A stretch of 64,000 bases of DNA from UBA4416 sp035439445 (GCA_035439445.1 DAORKG010000006.1:62001-126000), one strand, 5' to 3'; shown: positions 36,214 to 46,033, numbered from the stretch's first letter. Numbers and translations are program-made. The notes: generated by a model not told the origin, from the sequence alone.

Positions 36214-36358
36214 CAGGTTTTAAACTATTTTCAGCTGTGGGACTAAAGGAACTGGCGTTGCTGAATCCTGGATTAATTAGTTATTTATCTTTAGTACATG
36301 TGCACTACTTTTTACGCCTTGTTTGCAGTGAGGCAGGGCCAAAAAGTAAACAAAAAAC

Positions 36359-36386
36359 TTAAACTCCGATAGCTATCGGAGTTTAA
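36359..36386. terminator. 28-bp perfect palindrome, terminator-like (GATAGCTATC family, copy 2)
   Basis: The arms meet without a loop at the AGCT centre and are extended by TTAAACT/AGTTTAA. It lies 7 bases beyond the stop of the minus-strand response regulator and could end its transcript. The core is the dispersed repeat seen at five other sites. Confidence 0.6.
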
Positions 36387-36393
36387 AATAGAT

Positions 36394-37146
36394 CTACTTA
36401 TCCAACCAGGCTTTAAATTCAGTTACACGCTCACGGCTTACAATCGCCGATTCATCATCGAGTAAGTCAGAATTTATTTTTAAACGGCTGTTAAAGTAAG
36501 AGCTTATTTTTTGAACAGCGTTGATAGAGATTAATACCTTGCGATTGATTCTAAAAAACTGTTCGGGCGAAACTAATTCGGCTAATTGATCTAGGGTATA
36601 ATCAACAGGATACCGTTTTGCATTTGCAGTAACTAATAAAGTAATCCCATCTTCGGCAATAAAATGGAGCACATCTTCGGTTTTAACCGACACAATGTTA
36701 TCGCCCATTTTTACCATGAAACGATTTTTGTATTGCTTGTTTAAGTTTTGATAAGCGTTGGCAATATCTTGTACGATAGAAGTATGCGATTGATTGAACT
36801 TTTTTAATTTATCAATAGCTACTTTTAAATCTTCTGTTCCAATTGGTTTAAGCAAGTAATCAACACTATTTAATTTAAAAGCCTTAATGGCATACTCATC
36901 AAAAGCGGTGGTGAAAATAACCGGCGTATCAATTTGTATCTTTTGAAATATCTCAAAGCTTAATCCATCTGCCAAATGCACATCCACAAAAACCACATCA
37001 GCCTTGATGCCTTTTTGAAATTCGCTCACGCTTTTTTTCACCGAATCAAACGTTGCTATTACATTAATAGACGCATCAACCCGTTTTAAGAGATTGCTTA
37101 AATGTTCAGCCGAAAGCTTTTCGTCTTCTATGATGATGGCGTTCAT
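36394..37146 (-). CDS. LytTR-type response regulator
   Basis: 250 residues. The receiver domain (1-115) has E7/D8, phosphoacceptor D55 in VFVDVHLADG, and KPIGTEDL. The LytTR DNA-binding domain (about 145-245) contains KRYPVDYTLDQLAEL and FFRINRKVLISINAV. The ATG overlaps the TGA of the upstream sensor kinase by four bases (ATGA), so the two form a coupled cognate pair. Confidence 0.93.
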   Translation of the reverse strand: MNAIIIEDEKLSAEHLSNLLKRVDASINVIATFDSVKKSVSEFQKGIKADVVFVDVHLADGLSFEIFQKIQIDTPVIFTTAFDEYAIKAFKLNSVDYLLKPIGTEDLKVAIDKLKKFNQSHTSIVQDIANAYQNLNKQYKNRFMVKMGDNIVSVKTEDVLHFIAEDGITLLVTANAKRYPVDYTLDQLAELVSPEQFFRINRKVLISINAVQKISSYFNSRLKINSDLLDDESAIVSRERVTEFKAWLDK

Positions 37147-38162
37147 TTGCTTTGTAATAAAGGAATTTTAACTACAAACGTATTACTGCTTTCTAATACT
37201 TCTACCGGTTTATCCGTAAAATAACGGTAGCGATCTTTAATATTTTTCAATCCTGTTTTTGAACTTGGTTCAGTGTTGGTGCGTAATTGTAAATTATTAG
37301 TGACTTCTAACACATCGTCATTATTTTTAATACTGACGCTTAAAGGTAATGCTTCTGATATTTCGTTATGCTTAATGGCATTCTCTACTAATATTTGAAT
37401 GGCCATAGGTGGTACTAATTTTTTCATGGCGCTATCATCAATTGCAATATCAAATTTAATATTGGTATCAAATCGAATTTGCAAGAGATAGGTGTATGAA
37501 CGAATAAAGGTTAATTCATCTTCCAAGGTTACTAACTCTCTATCCTTATTGTCTAATAAATAACGATACACCTTAGATAATTGATTGATAAAATCAACGG
37601 CTTTGTCTTGGTCTTTATAAACTAGTGAAGACAGAACACTCATGTTATTAAACAAAAAGTGTGGGTTGATTTGATTTTTTAAATTTTGCAATTGAGCCTG
37701 CACCACCTCTGTTTTGTGATGTTCTATTTCAATTAAAGAAGCTTTCCAGTTGGCAAAAAACTGTGAACCAACTTCAAACGATAATAAAATAACAGATACC
37801 ATCACTCCAATAATAACAGCCGTTGACATAAAAGCTTCCTTAGTGGCTGTTGGCAAAGGGCAAACAAATTGATTGAAAAACAACATCGACCAATAAATTA
37901 CCACCGCGCTATAAGTCATACTGATGGGTAATTGAATTAAAATTCGTTTACCCGGTTTGCCAACCCAAGGAAATTTTTTATTTAACCAATCATCTATGCG
38001 CAAATTACCTTCCCACACCAAAATAGTAATTACAATGGAAGTGAAGAAATCTAACCAAAGGTTATGTTTTTGTTCTATGGGTTTTGTGATGGAGTGTAAG
38101 AGAAAAGAAATTCCAATCCCCACAAAAAACATGTATATAAACCGACTGTTATTTTTGCGCAT
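37143..38162 (-). CDS. LytS/YehU-type sensor histidine kinase
   Basis: 339 residues. Four membrane helices in the N-terminal 140 residues carry no large periplasmic domain. A short coiled linker leads to the His_kinase domain with NQINPHFLFNNMSVLSSLVY (phosphoacceptor His near 169) and an HATPase domain with IQILVENAIKHNEIS and TGLKNIKDRYRYF. Its partner is the overlapping LytTR regulator. The short sensor suggests detection of a membrane or transported signal; the adjacent TonB receptor and oxidoreductase are plausible targets. Confidence 0.92.
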   Translation of the reverse strand: MRKNNSRFIYMFFVGIGISFLLHSITKPIEQKHNLWLDFFTSIVITILVWEGNLRIDDWLNKKFPWVGKPGKRILIQLPISMTYSAVVIYWSMLFFNQFVCPLPTATKEAFMSTAVIIGVMVSVILLSFEVGSQFFANWKASLIEIEHHKTEVVQAQLQNLKNQINPHFLFNNMSVLSSLVYKDQDKAVDFINQLSKVYRYLLDNKDRELVTLEDELTFIRSYTYLLQIRFDTNIKFDIAIDDSAMKKLVPPMAIQILVENAIKHNEISEALPLSVSIKNNDDVLEVTNNLQLRTNTEPSSKTGLKNIKDRYRYFTDKPVEVLESSNTFVVKIPLLQSK

Positions 38163-38191
38163 GCTTTAAATTTACTAAAAATGTATTAATA

Positions 38192-38764
38192 TCACTTTGC
38201 AGCTAATTGTTCTATTTTAGTTAACCAATCTTCTCTAAACTTTGATGTTGAATTTCGAATGGGTGCAATACCGGTTACTTTTACAGGAGTGATGCCACAA
38301 AACTGCAATACTCTTTTTTTAACTTGGTTAACCGATGGTGCACCAAAAATATATTGATACAACCAAATGGGCGTATCGCTTGTATAAATTAAATGCCCTG
38401 TTTTACCTGCTAATAGTTTATCCCACCATGGACTATTTTCTTTATACTTAAAAGCAAAACCTGGTAATAAGGTTCTGTCAAAAAAACCTTTTAGCAAAGC
38501 AGGTACCGAGCCCCACCATACGGGATGAATAATCACAATGTGATTAGCCCACATTATTTTTTTCTGTGCCTCTATTAAATCAGGTTCTAGTTCGGTGCGC
38601 TGTTGGTAACCATAACTTAAATTCAAATTAAATCGTATGTCGCTTAAATGCACAAGTTCTACCTCGTTACCTTTTGAAATACTGCCTTTTTGATAAGCCT
38701 CTGCTAGTGCGTGGCAATAGCTTTTAGCATTTGGGTGACCGTTAATAATTAATACGTTTTGCAT
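38192..38764 (-). CDS. NAD(P)H-dependent flavodoxin-fold oxidoreductase
   Basis: 190 residues from the ATG at 38764. The longer frame to 38800 has 12 residues unlike the family and overlaps the upstream gene. QNVLIINGHPNAKSYCHALA is the FMN phosphate-binding loop of the Flavodoxin_2/MdaB family. IHPVWWGSVPALLKGFFDR and GKTGHLIYTSDTP are further signatures. It likely reduces quinones or similar acceptors with two electrons from NAD(P)H. It lies 13 bases downstream of the TonB receptor gene on the same strand. Confidence 0.88.
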   Translation of the reverse strand: MQNVLIINGHPNAKSYCHALAEAYQKGSISKGNEVELVHLSDIRFNLNLSYGYQQRTELEPDLIEAQKKIMWANHIVIIHPVWWGSVPALLKGFFDRTLLPGFAFKYKENSPWWDKLLAGKTGHLIYTSDTPIWLYQYIFGAPSVNQVKKRVLQFCGITPVKVTGIAPIRNSTSKFREDWLTKIEQLAAK

Positions 38765-38777
38765 AGTGTTATTTATT

Positions 38778-41156
38778 TTAAAACTGCACCTTATACACAA
38801 AGTTTGGAAAGAACCCTATTTGGTATGCGGTATTGATATTATTAGTAATTGGATTGTAGCGTTGTGCAAACACGTTTTTATTATTAGTAACATTTTGCAC
38901 ATCAAAGAAAATAGATTGAGATAGCTTGCGTTTTTTGCTATTCATGGTGAAACCTGTTTTCACATCTAATCTAAAAAAATCAGGGTTACGTTGCGTAAAA
39001 GCATAGTCGTCGCCTTTTAACACTTCTTGCTTTACTGCTTGTGATGCTTCTAAATCAACCGGTGTGTAGTAACGGCCACCTGCTTGTGTCATTTTCACAT
39101 CAATGGTAATGGTATTGCGTTTTGCTTTTCCTAATTTAAATTCTTTACCCACTAACACATTGTAAACAAACTTGCCATTAAAGGCAGTATTGTGTTTTAC
39201 ATTATCGCTGCCTTTGTAAGTCGATTCATAAATAGTACCGGTAATTAAACCATAGTAGCCTTTGGTGAAAAATTTCTCAATGGTTAATTCAGCACCATAG
39301 TTTTCGCCGGTTCCGGCATTTCTTAAATAACCTTGTTCGGTTGGGTTAAAGCTTGAACCTGTGTTTAACATAGAGAAACTGCTTGGTGTTTGTGTAACCG
39401 GAATATTAGATAAAAATTGGTAATACACTTCTGTTTTTACTCTCCAATCTTTCAATGGCAATACATCGTATCCAATTACAAAATGCTGACTGCGTGTGAA
39501 ATCTAAATTTTTGTTCGACTGGTCGTAAGTACCATCCATGTTTGGTGTGCGGTAAAAATACACATCGGTTGGTTGCATTTGGCTGTGCATACCATAACCT
39601 ACACTAAAGGTATTTTTTTGATTAGCCTGAAATTTTAATCCCACACGAGGTTCAATCGAATACGATTCGTTTAAGGTTAAGTACTGCGAGTGCAATCCTA
39701 AATTCAAGGTTAACTTATCCGTAAAATTATATTTAGCATGAGCATATCCTTGTATTAAAGATGTGTAGTCGTTATAGTCCCATATTTGTTGCCAATTGGG
39801 CGTAAACTCACGATTTTTATAAAACAAATTCAGGTTTATCAATTCTTCAATCGCACCAATTTTTACAAATAAGCGAGAACTAATTTTCGAATTAAAAGAG
39901 GTATTAATCGAGTAACGAATTTGAGATACTTTATTCTCCGTAATGCGTGTGCTTGAACCATCCAATTTTGCAATGGTATCTTGGTTAAAATACGAGCCTG
40001 CATAAGTACCACCAATTACGGTATTGAAATAAGACTTATCGCCAACTCTAATAAAATGTTTTAAGCCCGCTAAAGCAATGTCACTCGTAAAATGGCTGTC
40101 TCTTGTTGGGTCGGCAAACAAATCGGTGCTATCAATTTTGTCGTGCTTAAAATCTATTTTACTTTTGGCACCAATACCAAATAAAGTAAAGCGCCCTAAC
40201 TTACCATAACCACTATTTACTTTAAACGACAAATCCTGATAAAATGGTGTAGCCGTTGTACCAACCGATAAACCTAAAGATTGCGCAAAACCAGTAAACG
40301 AATAACGATACGCTACCACATAAGATGAACCTTTGCTTTTATTAATTGGTCCTTCGGTCATCGCTTCTAAACCTGTTAGGGCACCAAACTGTATGGTATG
40401 TTCGCGCTTATCTGAGTTCCCATTTCTAAAACCTAAATCAAACACGCCCGCATTAGCATTACCATACTCTGATGGAAAAGCCGATGTAAAAAAATCGGAG
40501 TTCTTTAAGATGTTGGTATTAATAGCACTCACCGGGCCACCTGTGGTGCCAATAGTACTAAAGTGATTTGGGTTTGGAATATTTAATCCTTCAATACGCC
40601 ATAGTACACCTGTTGGCGAATTTCCTCTAATCACAATATCATTACGCGAATCATCGGGCGAACTTACTCCCGCAAAGTTAGCCGCCAAACGTGATGGATC
40701 GGAACGACCACCGGCATAACGGTTTACTTCCTCCATCGAAAACGAACGACCACTCACAGAAGTTAACTCGTTATTGGTTTCATTTTTTTTGGTGCCTGCC
40801 ACCACTACTTCGTTTAAAGAATTCACACTTTCTTCTAAACCAATATCCAGGGATACTTCTTTACCCGAAGTAACTTGCACGTTTGGCAATACAATTTCTT
40901 TGTAACCTAAAAAGGTAATTTTTAAATCATAACGGCCGGGCGCCATGTCGGTTAATTTAAATTTCCCATCCATATCAGTGCTGGTACCTTTTATTGGGTC
41001 GCTGCCAAGCACCACCACATTTACACCCGGTAAGGCCATTTGTGCTTGTTTATCAATTACGGTTCCTTTTATAGTTTGTGTGGGGCTTTGTGCTTTTATA
41101 GTATTTACAAGGTTTAAACCTATAAATGCTAATGAGGTAAAAATATATTTTATCAT
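38778..41156 (-). CDS. TonB-dependent outer-membrane receptor with carboxypeptidase-D regulatory-like domain
   Basis: 792 residues from the ATG at 41156 (MIKYIFTSLAFIGLN signal, ending IKAQ); the frame extends 11 residues upstream without a better signal. A CarboxypepD_reg-like domain (about 25-110) holds IKGTVIDKQAQMALPGVNV and GRYDLKITFLGYKE. The plug (about 115-240) holds EVVVAG, RSDPSRLAANFAGV and IVIRGNSPTGVLWRIEG. A 22-strand-type barrel follows, ending in an aromatic NFVYKVQF strand. It imports an unknown substrate. The downstream oxidoreductase and LytS/LytR genes are in line with it. Confidence 0.92.
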   Translation of the reverse strand: MIKYIFTSLAFIGLNLVNTIKAQSPTQTIKGTVIDKQAQMALPGVNVVVLGSDPIKGTSTDMDGKFKLTDMAPGRYDLKITFLGYKEIVLPNVQVTSGKEVSLDIGLEESVNSLNEVVVAGTKKNETNNELTSVSGRSFSMEEVNRYAGGRSDPSRLAANFAGVSSPDDSRNDIVIRGNSPTGVLWRIEGLNIPNPNHFSTIGTTGGPVSAINTNILKNSDFFTSAFPSEYGNANAGVFDLGFRNGNSDKREHTIQFGALTGLEAMTEGPINKSKGSSYVVAYRYSFTGFAQSLGLSVGTTATPFYQDLSFKVNSGYGKLGRFTLFGIGAKSKIDFKHDKIDSTDLFADPTRDSHFTSDIALAGLKHFIRVGDKSYFNTVIGGTYAGSYFNQDTIAKLDGSSTRITENKVSQIRYSINTSFNSKISSRLFVKIGAIEELINLNLFYKNREFTPNWQQIWDYNDYTSLIQGYAHAKYNFTDKLTLNLGLHSQYLTLNESYSIEPRVGLKFQANQKNTFSVGYGMHSQMQPTDVYFYRTPNMDGTYDQSNKNLDFTRSQHFVIGYDVLPLKDWRVKTEVYYQFLSNIPVTQTPSSFSMLNTGSSFNPTEQGYLRNAGTGENYGAELTIEKFFTKGYYGLITGTIYESTYKGSDNVKHNTAFNGKFVYNVLVGKEFKLGKAKRNTITIDVKMTQAGGRYYTPVDLEASQAVKQEVLKGDDYAFTQRNPDFFRLDVKTGFTMNSKKRKLSQSIFFDVQNVTNNKNVFAQRYNPITNNINTAYQIGFFPNFVYKVQF

Positions 41157-41272
41157 GGTTTTTGTTTTTATGGTACAATAGTACAGCACATAAAAAGCAT
41201 CATAAAGGCAATTCCTATGAGTTGTTGAATTATTAGGTTGAGTTGTTGTTTTGGGTTATTATTAAAGATAAG

Positions 41273-41358
41273 GGTGTGCCACGCCAGCTGGCGAATTGGA
41301 CTTTAACGTCATTGCGAGTAGCTTTTTCAGTGACGATGCTCCAGATAGCTATCGGAGT
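41273..41358 (+). repeat. Direct repeat block A, left copy
   Basis: Opens GGTGTGCC, followed by a GCCAG/TTGGCG-type short palindrome, then ACTTTAACGTCATTGCGAG, AGCTTTTT and a GATAGCTATC core. The right copy at 44384-44466 has the same order and orientation. Confidence 0.8.
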
Positions 41359-41569
41359 TGTGATAGGCAATTAAAGGACTTTTTGCCTTGATGCAAAAAG
41401 TTGACAAAAAAATCAAGGCTCATTAAAATTTAGCTAAAATCTGCACAGCATCAATCTGATAATTTGAAAGCGCTACGCGAACAGCCCAAATTATCTTCGC
41501 ACATGCCATCGCATTTGATGCTGCTTGATTTATACGCTAAATTTTAATATGCCATTTATAAAGTTCAAA

Positions 41570-41700
41570 TGTTATTTATCCGCCTTTTAAATTTTATGAT
41601 AAAAATAGAAGAGCTTGCAGCAAGGACTTGTGCGACAATTCTGGGCTGTTTGAGCCTGAGGGTTACTGAGCTTGTCGAAGTACACTAAGGCGAGTTTCCA
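41570..41700 (+). repeat. Inverted repeat arm B, left copy
   Basis: Bases 41641-41700 match the reverse complement of 44489-44548 at about 56 of 60 positions. The similarity extends leftwards to 41570 with more differences. Key pieces are CTGGGCTGTTTGAGCCT and GAGCTTGTCGAAGTAC. Confidence 0.85.
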
Positions 41701-41947
41701 CAATTGGGGGAGAAAGCGCTACGTGATTTTTGAGTAAAATTTAAGAAGCGGTTTTCCCGATAGTTATCGTGATTTCTTTGCATATTTTCTTTGTATGGTA
41801 GACAAAGAAAGTATGATTCTACCTCTCATTTAAATTCCTTACATCATTCAAAGATGAGCACACAATAATCTGTTACCAAAAAGTGTTAATATATATTAAG
41901 AGACAAGAGCCGTATTATTTTTTAATTTAATTTTATCGCACCCCCTT

Positions 41948-44362
41948 ATGAAGCATGCTAAACATTTTATTATTTTATTTTGCATGCTACATGCCAGTCA
42001 TTACTATTCGCAATGCGCCATTAAAGGGCAATTAACCGACACGCTAAATGCTCCTATTGTTTTTAATGCCATTGGTTTATTAAATGCAAACGATAGCAGC
42101 ATCGTAAAAGGCGTGATGACAGATGACCACGGCGACTTTTGTTTTGAGCAAATAAAAAAAGGTTCTTACCAATTAAAAGTTTCAGCAATTGGCTACAACA
42201 CTTATTATTCCAACGTATTTAACTATGATAGTCTTAGTGCTATTAGCTTAGATAAAATTTTGCTTAAAGCCGGTAGCATCAATTTAAACGAAGTATCTGT
42301 AGCGGCACAAAAGAAAACCATCGAATATAAAAATGGTAATGTGATTGTGAACATTGAAGGCACAGCCCTAGCCATGGGTAACACCGCTTATACCTTATTA
42401 TCGCGTTTACCAGGTGTTACGGTGTCGGAGGATAACATTACCATACAAGGAAAAACAGGTGTTAAAATTTTAATTGATGGTAAGCTTCAGCAAGTAAGCG
42501 GCCAACAATTAATCAACATCTTAAAGAGCATGAATGCTTCGCAAATCGAAAAAATAGAAGTGCTCAAAAAACCACCTGTAAAATATGATGCCGCTGGCAC
42601 AGGAGGGATGATAAATATTAAAACCAACAAATTAAAAATAGTAGGCTTTAGTGGTAGCGTATTTGCTTCTCATTCGCAAGGCTATTATGGCAACCCCTCG
42701 GGAGGCTTTACCTTAAATTACAAAGGGCGAAAAGTCAATTTCTTTTCGGGTTTCACAGCCGCTAAAGAATGGCGACGCATGTATGAAGAGTTTGATAATG
42801 AATTTAATTATAATGGTACTACCACTACTACCCATGCCCAAAATATTACTAAAGAACATCACCACTCTGAAACCTATAATTTAGGAGCCGATTGGTTTAT
42901 TAATAAAAACAATTCTGTTGGCATTAAAATGAATGGGGCTTTTGGAATGGGTAATGTGGATAATGTATCACGCACCAATTTTAGCGACACCTTATTGGGC
43001 TATCAACATCTGATTCTCAATTCAAACAAACCAAACCCTTGGATTTATCCTGAGTTTAACATCAATGCCGAACATTTGTTTGATACAGCTGGCACTGCGC
43101 TTCGCTTCTCAGCCAATTACAATCCTTACTGGGATATTTATGCCGCCAACTTTAGCAATCAGTTTTTGGATGGAGAGGATCATGAATTGCGCGCGCCCTC
43201 TGTTTTTAAAACCTCCAATACCCTCACGTTTAATAACACCTCGGCGCTATTAGATTTTGAAAAAGAATTTAAAAAAGAATTTAAAATCGAAACAGGTATC
43301 AAACATACCTACCAAGAAATTGGCAGCGATTATTATTTAAAATATCAAGATAGTCAAACAGGTGAGTATAGCATTGATACCGCCTACTCCAATGTATTTA
43401 ACTATTACCAGAACATCAGTGCCATTTATTTAAACCTGACTAAACAATACAAAAAATTCTCCTTTCAAGCAGGAGCTCGTGGCGAAAACACCATCATACA
43501 CACCGTTAGTAAAAGTAACGGACTGGGCTTTGATAGACAATACTTTAATATATTTCCACTAGCCAGTATCGATTTTAAAAAGTCAGATAACCACACCTTT
43601 TCTATTGCTTATAACAAACGTGTTAATCGTCCCGACTATAATTTATTTAATCCCTTTACGTCTTTTATCAACACGCAAACTTTTCACAAGGGCAATCCCT
43701 ATTTAAAACCCGAATACAGCCATGATTTTAGTTTTACCTACAACTACAAAAGTTGGATGTATCATAGCATTAATTACACCCGCTTAGTAAATGCCTTTAT
43801 GGGATACAATAGCCAAAACGACGCTACTAAATCCTATGTGAACTCAGCTGCCAATTTACAATGGGCCGATATTTATAGCTACAATTTATTTATACAAAAA
43901 GACCTCTTTAAATGGTGGACGGTTAATGTGAATGCCTCTTTGTTTAGTGTAGCAGGCAAAGGCATCATTAACAATTTACCTTATAGCTTTTCTTATGTGG
44001 CTTTTAATCCAAATGTATACAGCCGAATGTCGCTTAAAAAAGGTTATGCCATTGAAGTGAATGCCTTTTATTTAACACCGTTTTTAGAAGGTATTTATTA
44101 TACGCAAGAACGCTCGAGCGTTTCTATTGCCTTAAAGAAATCTTTTTTAGATGATAAGCTATCGGTATCCTTAGCCGTGAGTGATGTATTTTGGGGAGAA
44201 GTAAGGCGCACGCATGTGAACTATCAAAACATTAATATGAGAGGTTATCAAACCTTTGATACCCGCCGCTTAAACATAAGCATCAACTACAACTTTGGGA
44301 AACTAAAGGTTGAACAACGCCAAGCCAAAGATATTGAACCACAAAGCAAGGGCGGTAAGTAA
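41948..44362 (+). CDS. TonB-dependent receptor-like protein (outer-membrane beta-barrel family)
   Basis: 804 residues. A signal peptide ends near SHYYSQ. A CarboxypepD-like beta-sandwich (about 25-110, KGQLTDTLNAPIVFNAIGLL and GSYQLKVSAIGYNTYY) and a plug domain (about 115-225, NVIVNIEGTALAMGNTAYTLL, LLSRLPGVTVSEDNI, IQGKTGVKILIDGK, GGMINIKTNK) follow. The C-terminal barrel carries the family block RPDYNLFNPF, the NPYLKPEYSHDFSF segment and a final ISINYNFGK strand. This is the OMP_b-brl_3 type, thought to take up or bind ligands with TonB. The gene and its promoter are enclosed by inverted repeats at 41570 and 44489. Confidence 0.9.
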   Translation: MKHAKHFIILFCMLHASHYYSQCAIKGQLTDTLNAPIVFNAIGLLNANDSSIVKGVMTDDHGDFCFEQIKKGSYQLKVSAIGYNTYYSNVFNYDSLSAISLDKILLKAGSINLNEVSVAAQKKTIEYKNGNVIVNIEGTALAMGNTAYTLLSRLPGVTVSEDNITIQGKTGVKILIDGKLQQVSGQQLINILKSMNASQIEKIEVLKKPPVKYDAAGTGGMINIKTNKLKIVGFSGSVFASHSQGYYGNPSGGFTLNYKGRKVNFFSGFTAAKEWRRMYEEFDNEFNYNGTTTTTHAQNITKEHHHSETYNLGADWFINKNNSVGIKMNGAFGMGNVDNVSRTNFSDTLLGYQHLILNSNKPNPWIYPEFNINAEHLFDTAGTALRFSANYNPYWDIYAANFSNQFLDGEDHELRAPSVFKTSNTLTFNNTSALLDFEKEFKKEFKIETGIKHTYQEIGSDYYLKYQDSQTGEYSIDTAYSNVFNYYQNISAIYLNLTKQYKKFSFQAGARGENTIIHTVSKSNGLGFDRQYFNIFPLASIDFKKSDNHTFSIAYNKRVNRPDYNLFNPFTSFINTQTFHKGNPYLKPEYSHDFSFTYNYKSWMYHSINYTRLVNAFMGYNSQNDATKSYVNSAANLQWADIYSYNLFIQKDLFKWWTVNVNASLFSVAGKGIINNLPYSFSYVAFNPNVYSRMSLKKGYAIEVNAFYLTPFLEGIYYTQERSSVSIALKKSFLDDKLSVSLAVSDVFWGEVRRTHVNYQNINMRGYQTFDTRRLNISINYNFGKLKVEQRQAKDIEPQSKGGK

Positions 44363-44383
44363 TGCGTAGGTGACTATGATTTG

Positions 44384-44466
44384 GGTGTGCCCGCCAGTTG
44401 GCGGATAGGACTTTAACGTCATTGCGAGGAGCTTTTTAGCAACGAAGCTCCCGATAGCTATCGGGA
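44384..44466 (+). repeat. Direct repeat block A, right copy
   Basis: Same order as 41273-41358: GGTGTGCC, short GCC/GGC palindrome, ACTTTAACGTCATTGCGAG, AGCTTTTT, then the perfect palindrome TCCCGATAGCTATCGGGA at 44449-44466. Confidence 0.8.
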
Positions 44467-44488
44467 CTCATCCTTTCTTATCCCCCTC

Positions 44489-44622
44489 TGGAAACTCGCC
44501 TTTGGGTACTTCGACAAGCTCAGCAACCCTAAGGCTCAAACAGCCCAGAATTGTCGCGCATTGCCTTGCTGAAATCACTTCTATTTTTATCGTAAAATTT
44601 AATAGGCGGATAAATAAAACAT
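44489..44622 (-). repeat. Inverted repeat arm B, right copy
   Basis: Reverse complement of 41570-41700, closest over 44489-44548. It starts TGGAAACTCGCCTT and contains TACTTCGACAAGCTCAG. Confidence 0.85.
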
Positions 44623-45052
44623 AATCAAACCATTCATTTCCGAATGACTTAAAAGCTCTAATGATGAGACTATGATTTTGTGCAGCAATAGCTGCAAAAT
44701 GAATGAAGCGATGGCACGCGCAAGCGGATTCATTTTGTCAGCGGTCCTTTAGGAATTGCCTATCACAAAATCATAAGCTTTTTGTTTACTTTTTGGCTGC
44801 AAAAAGTAATAGATTGTCTTTTGGTAAATCCTTGATTTTTTGTCGCTATTACACATGCTGGCTCAATTGTGTACTACACAATTGCCCTGTATCAAGGCAA
44901 AAAGTCTTTTAATTGTTTTTTGGTAGAAGAATGAATTTTTTGTCGCTACCACAATCCCGAAAGTTTTTGGGAACCGTGCAGCGAAAAAAAGAGCATCTTA
45001 AACAAATTCATCTTACATTTCATTACATTTGATATGCAATCTATTTTAATAC

Positions 45053-45889
45053 ATGACTATATTAAAAAACATAAGCATAGAAGGCAGTAGAGAAAAACCT
45101 ATTTTATTGGATGTGTTTTACAACAACAATGGAGTGGCTAAGCCCATTGTTATATTTTCGCATGGCTTTAAGGGTTTTAAAGACTGGGGACATTTTGATG
45201 CATTAGCTAAACAATTTGCAGAAGCAGGTTTTGTATTTATTAAATTTAATTTTTCACATAATGGAACTACAGTTAATGATCCATTAAATTTTGGCGACTT
45301 AGAAGCATTTGGCCATAACAATTATTTGATTGAATTAGATGATTTAAAATTAGTGATAGATTGGAGCTTGAGTAACGAACACTTAAAAACTGACATCAAT
45401 GCTCATCAATTATATTTGTTAGGGCATAGCCGCGGAGGTGGTATCACTATTTTAAAAGCGGGCGAAGACACTCGCGTAAAAAAAATAGTGACTTGGGCAT
45501 CTGTAAGCGATTTCATAAATAGAAATAAACAACGAACCATTGATACCTGGAAACAAGAAGGGGTGGTGTATGCCATGAATGGCAGAACAAAACAAAACAT
45601 GCCGATGTACTACCAATTTTATCAAACCATATTAGATCATAAAGAACGCCTAAATATTAACCACGCCGTTAAAAGAGCCAATATCCCTTTTTTAATTATT
45701 CATGGCACAGCGGATGAAGCTGTTGCTTACCATGATGCCGAAGAGCTGAAAAAAAGTGCAAAACAAGCTGTGTTGTTTACCATTTTAAATGGAGACCACA
45801 CCTTTGGAGTAAAACATCCATTTGACGGAGTGATACCGGATGACGCTAAACAGGTGATAGAAAAAACGATTGAGTTTTTAAAAGAGTAG
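45053..45889 (+). CDS. Alpha/beta hydrolase (dienelactone-hydrolase/esterase-like)
   Basis: 278 residues, cytosolic. The nucleophile elbow LGHSRGGGITIL has an intact serine near residue 127. The acid is probably in FLIIHGTADEAVAYHDAEEL, and the catalytic histidine in NGDHTFGVKHPF. IVIFSHGFKGFKDWGHF provides the oxyanion-hole loop. The pattern matches S9/DLH-type esterases of unknown substrate. It is a single gene after the repeat region, with its own leader. Confidence 0.88.
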   Translation: MTILKNISIEGSREKPILLDVFYNNNGVAKPIVIFSHGFKGFKDWGHFDALAKQFAEAGFVFIKFNFSHNGTTVNDPLNFGDLEAFGHNNYLIELDDLKLVIDWSLSNEHLKTDINAHQLYLLGHSRGGGITILKAGEDTRVKKIVTWASVSDFINRNKQRTIDTWKQEGVVYAMNGRTKQNMPMYYQFYQTILDHKERLNINHAVKRANIPFLIIHGTADEAVAYHDAEELKKSAKQAVLFTILNGDHTFGVKHPFDGVIPDDAKQVIEKTIEFLKE

Positions 45890-46025
45890 AATTTACACCA
45901 ATATCAAAACAGAGCCTCATCCAACATTGCTGAAGTAAAAAAGCCTTTGAATATCCTGAACTAGCTATGCCGTATACCTTTGATTTATTTAATCTCATTT
46001 TTAAGGTTTTTTCATTTTCAAAGTT

Positions 46026-46033
46026 TATATTTG
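46026..46033 (+). promoter_or_regulatory. -7 promoter element
   Basis: TATATTTG matches TAnnTTTG and lies 38 bases before the ATG at 46072. The upstream T-rich stretch could contain a weak -33 element. Confidence 0.5.

Larger units (their letters stand above)
41190..41947. other. Repeat-rich intergenic region, left of TonB receptor 2
   Basis: There is no convincing gene. It contains a block at 41273-41358 repeated in the same orientation at 44384-44466. An arm at 41570-41700 is repeated inverted at 44489-44622. A short segment at 41368-41392 is repeated inverted at 44891-44915. An internal hairpin pairs ATTAAAATTTAGC (41422-41434) with 41536-41548. GATAGCTATC-type cores lie at 41339-41357 and 41756-41771. 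The promoter of the receptor must lie in the last 170 bases, but no full consensus is visible. Confidence 0.75.
44363..45052. other. Repeat-rich intergenic region, right of TonB receptor 2
   Basis: No gene is supported; the open frame at 44703-44912 has no start context or domain features. The region holds block A (44384-44466), arm B inverted (44489-44622), a short inverted match of 41368-41392 at 44891-44915, and a hairpin-rich segment around 44690-44770 where AAAATGAAT and ATTCATTTT pair. Confidence 0.7.

Noticed and set aside
44703..44912. 69-codon frame in the right-hand repeat region
   Set aside because: It lies in repeated non-coding sequence, has no family features, and has mixed composition.
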